A stretch of DNA of 22,154 nt, taken from NCBI GenBank assembly GCA_035490315.1, contig DATHET010000309.1:1-22154 (forward strand), in the 5' to 3' direction. The position numbers were made by a program, and so were the translations under genes. The stretch's first letter is position 1, and each line of letters begins with the position of its first letter. This DNA comes from JADJQU01 sp035490315. GTDB lineage: Bacteria > Planctomycetota > UBA1135 > GCA-002686595. Positions 20,660-22,154 of this stretch are shown piece after piece. Under the pieces are notes generated by a model that saw nothing but the letters and a program-made list of their open reading frames with translations, did no database searches and was not told where the DNA came from.

Positions 20660-22154
20660 TCACGGCCCGACGACGAATTCCAGCGCGTCGGACAGCGTCG
20701 AATTGTTCGGCGCTGCGAAACCGTTGTCGCGACCCCAGGCTTGCGTGTCGATCAGGGTGCCCGGGACGGTCAGGAAGGCTTGCGGGAAACCGCCGAGCCC
20801 GCCGACCGCGAACGTGTTGAAGTCCTGCGTGTAGACGCCGGAGCAATCGTTCGGCGGAGCATTGCCGCCCGAGTTCATGCCGACCGTGCGACGGACCGGA
20901 CCGGTGACGCAGAGCAGGCCGCCTTGGAACGGAGTCGCGGCGCGACCGGCGTTGGTGTAGAGGTACAGGCCGGGCTTGTTGTTGATCACGTTGACCGTCG
21001 ACAACACGAAGCCAGAGCCCGCCGTGGCGGAGGAGGCACCGGTGCTCGAGATCGCGGGCACGCAGCCGAGCGAGTTCGTCTTCGCGGTGCAGTAGATCGA
21101 TCCGCCGAGGCAACCGTCGATGACCTTGAGGTCCCAGCGATTGATGTTGCCCTGGTCGAGGCCAGCCTGGTCGGAAACGAGCAGGTTCCACGTGCCGTTG
21201 GCGTTCTCACCGGCGAAGGCGAGCAGGTCGCCGTCGGGCTTGAGGTCCGGCGCCGCCACCAGGTCGGCGAAGGCGTAGGTCGCGATCGGATTCAACGAGT
21301 CCATGTTGAACAGCGTGCCGTTGAACACGTCGTCGTAGAAATCTCCCCAGTTGATCGAGAGATCCTGGATCGTTCCCAGCGGCGACTGGACCTGGATGAG
21401 CAGGTCCGCGTTGTAGGTGTGCTGGATCTCGACGTAGACCTGAACCTGGTTGAGGCTCGCCGTCGCACCGCTGACGACCAGCGGGACCGTCGAGGTGGTG
21501 TTGTCGATGATCGGAACCGAGATCACTCCGGTGGAATGGGTGGTCATCGAGTAGGAGGGCGCCACGTGCACGATCGTGCCATCCGTGACGCTGATCGACC
21601 ATGAATTCAGCGTGCCCTGGTCGAGACCGGCGAAGTCCTCGACAGTCAGGGTCCAGGCGCCGTTCGGGTTCTCACCGCGGAACGTAGCGTTGAATCCTTG
21701 CTCCGGACGCAGGTCGGGAGCCGCGACACCGTTCGTGTAGGGGTAGGTGGTCACGTCGTTCGCCGATTCGTCGTCGAACAGGGTGCCGGCGAAAATGTTG
21801 TCATTGCCGCCGCCGTTGAAGAGGCTGACCGTCGCGGCGGTTCCCAGGGGGGAGATCAGCTTGATCTCCAGGTCGGAATTCCAGGTGTGCGTGATGTTGA
21901 CGTTGAGGTCGACGTCGAATGTGGTCGTCCCCAGGCCGCCGATCGTGATCGCGTCGCTGATGAGCACGAAGTCGAGGATCGGAATCGGCGAGGACGTCAT
22001 GTTCCCGGTGACCGTGGCGCCCGGCGTGCCCGAATCGAGACCGCCGCAGGGGCCGCTGACCGAGTAGGCCGGTGCGACCACGTTGTAGCCGCCGCCGTTG
22101 AGCGACGCCGCCGCGGGCGCGTGCGAGATCAAGCTCTGGCGGATTTCTTCCGCC
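20660..22154 (-). CDS. Secreted protein with two P-like domains and the shared C-terminal domain (partial, N-terminus outside window)
   Basis: The frame stays open to the window edge, where it reads AEEIRQSLISHAPAAASLNGGGYN. This matches the helical linker and GGGYN of the paralogue at 18780-20447. The start codon and signal peptide are therefore outside the window, and the TTG at 22132 is not a real start. Two P/Homo-B-like domains follow, with FDVDLNVNITHTW, GGGNDNIFAGTLF, RGENPNGAWTLTV and the second set VEIQHTYNADLLIQVQSPLG and DDVFNGTLF. The last 145 residues are the shared C-terminal domain ending VVGP. No protease motif is seen. It probably arose with its neighbour by tandem duplication. 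Confidence 0.92.
   Translation of the reverse strand, partial: AEEIRQSLISHAPAAASLNGGGYNVVAPAYSVSGPCGGLDSGTPGATVTGNMTSSPIPILDFVLISDAITIGGLGTTTFDVDLNVNITHTWNSDLEIKLISPLGTAATVSLFNGGGNDNIFAGTLFDDESANDVTTYPYTNGVAAPDLRPEQGFNATFRGENPNGAWTLTVEDFAGLDQGTLNSWSISVTDGTIVHVAPSYSMTTHSTGVISVPIIDNTTSTVPLVVSGATASLNQVQVYVEIQHTYNADLLIQVQSPLGTIQDLSINWGDFYDDVFNGTLFNMDSLNPIATYAFADLVAAPDLKPDGDLLAFAGENANGTWNLLVSDQAGLDQGNINRWDLKVIDGCLGGSIYCTAKTNSLGCVPAISSTGASSATAGSGFVLSTVNVINNKPGLYLYTNAGRAATPFQGGLLCVTGPVRRTVGMNSGGNAPPNDCSGVYTQDFNTFAVGGLGGFPQAFLTVPGTLIDTQAWGRDNGFAAPNNSTLSDALEFVVGP
20663..21094 (-). repeat. Coding repeat: shared C-terminal domain (copy in the 20660 gene)
   Basis: Encodes the last 144 residues, from YCTAKTNSLGC to EFVVGP, with the four conserved cysteines. 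Confidence 0.85.

Noticed and set aside
22130..22132. TTG as the start codon of the last minus-strand gene
   Set aside because: The frame stays open to the edge and continues to match the N-terminal helix of its paralogue, so the real start is outside the window.

Overview
The window looks like high-GC genomic DNA from a planctomycete, or a metagenomic relative. The main reason is a C-terminal domain of about 140 residues carried by five secreted proteins here. It runs from YCT.K.NS.GC to a terminal LE(Y/F)...(G/C)P, and I associate it with planctomycete genomes. The phylum call is an inference from memory, not a search.

Positions 1-2634 hold the last 46 codons of one secreted protein and a complete RCC1-like repeat protein. 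Both end in nearly identical DNA. Positions 2732-7409 form a tight same-strand cluster of seven genes, several with overlapping stop and start codons. They are a degenerate Lgt-like membrane protein, a radical SAM enzyme resembling tetraether lipid synthase (Tes), a small three-helix membrane protein, three tandem paralogous small membrane proteins with traces of a fourth, and a two-domain PqiA-like membrane protein. I read this as a candidate membrane-lipid modification operon. It is the most interesting part of the window.

Positions 7411-8316 look inserted. A strong ribosome-binding site and a six-codon ORF fragment are followed by a gene of visibly lower GC for a DUF4393 (Abi-alpha-like) protein. 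Positions 8317-10054 (minus strand) encode a D-amino-acid oxidase and an unrecognised 257-residue protein as a coupled pair. Positions 10224-12326 encode a Ser/Thr kinase with a TolB/FlgO-like middle region and TPR repeats. A small single-helix membrane protein follows on the minus strand.

Positions 12803-17188 hold an exonuclease with a WYL-like tail, TypA/BipA and a flavin-dependent halogenase-like protein, all on the plus strand. Exonuclease and typA overlap by four bases, and the halogenase-like gene starts seven bases after typA. A long near-perfect palindrome (17177-17272) closes this group.

Positions 17292-22154 (minus strand) hold three more secreted proteins with the same C-terminal domain. 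Two of them carry paired proprotein-convertase P-like domains, and the last runs off the window edge. I found no tRNA, rRNA, CRISPR array, transposase or origin. No gap between genes exceeds about 300 bases.
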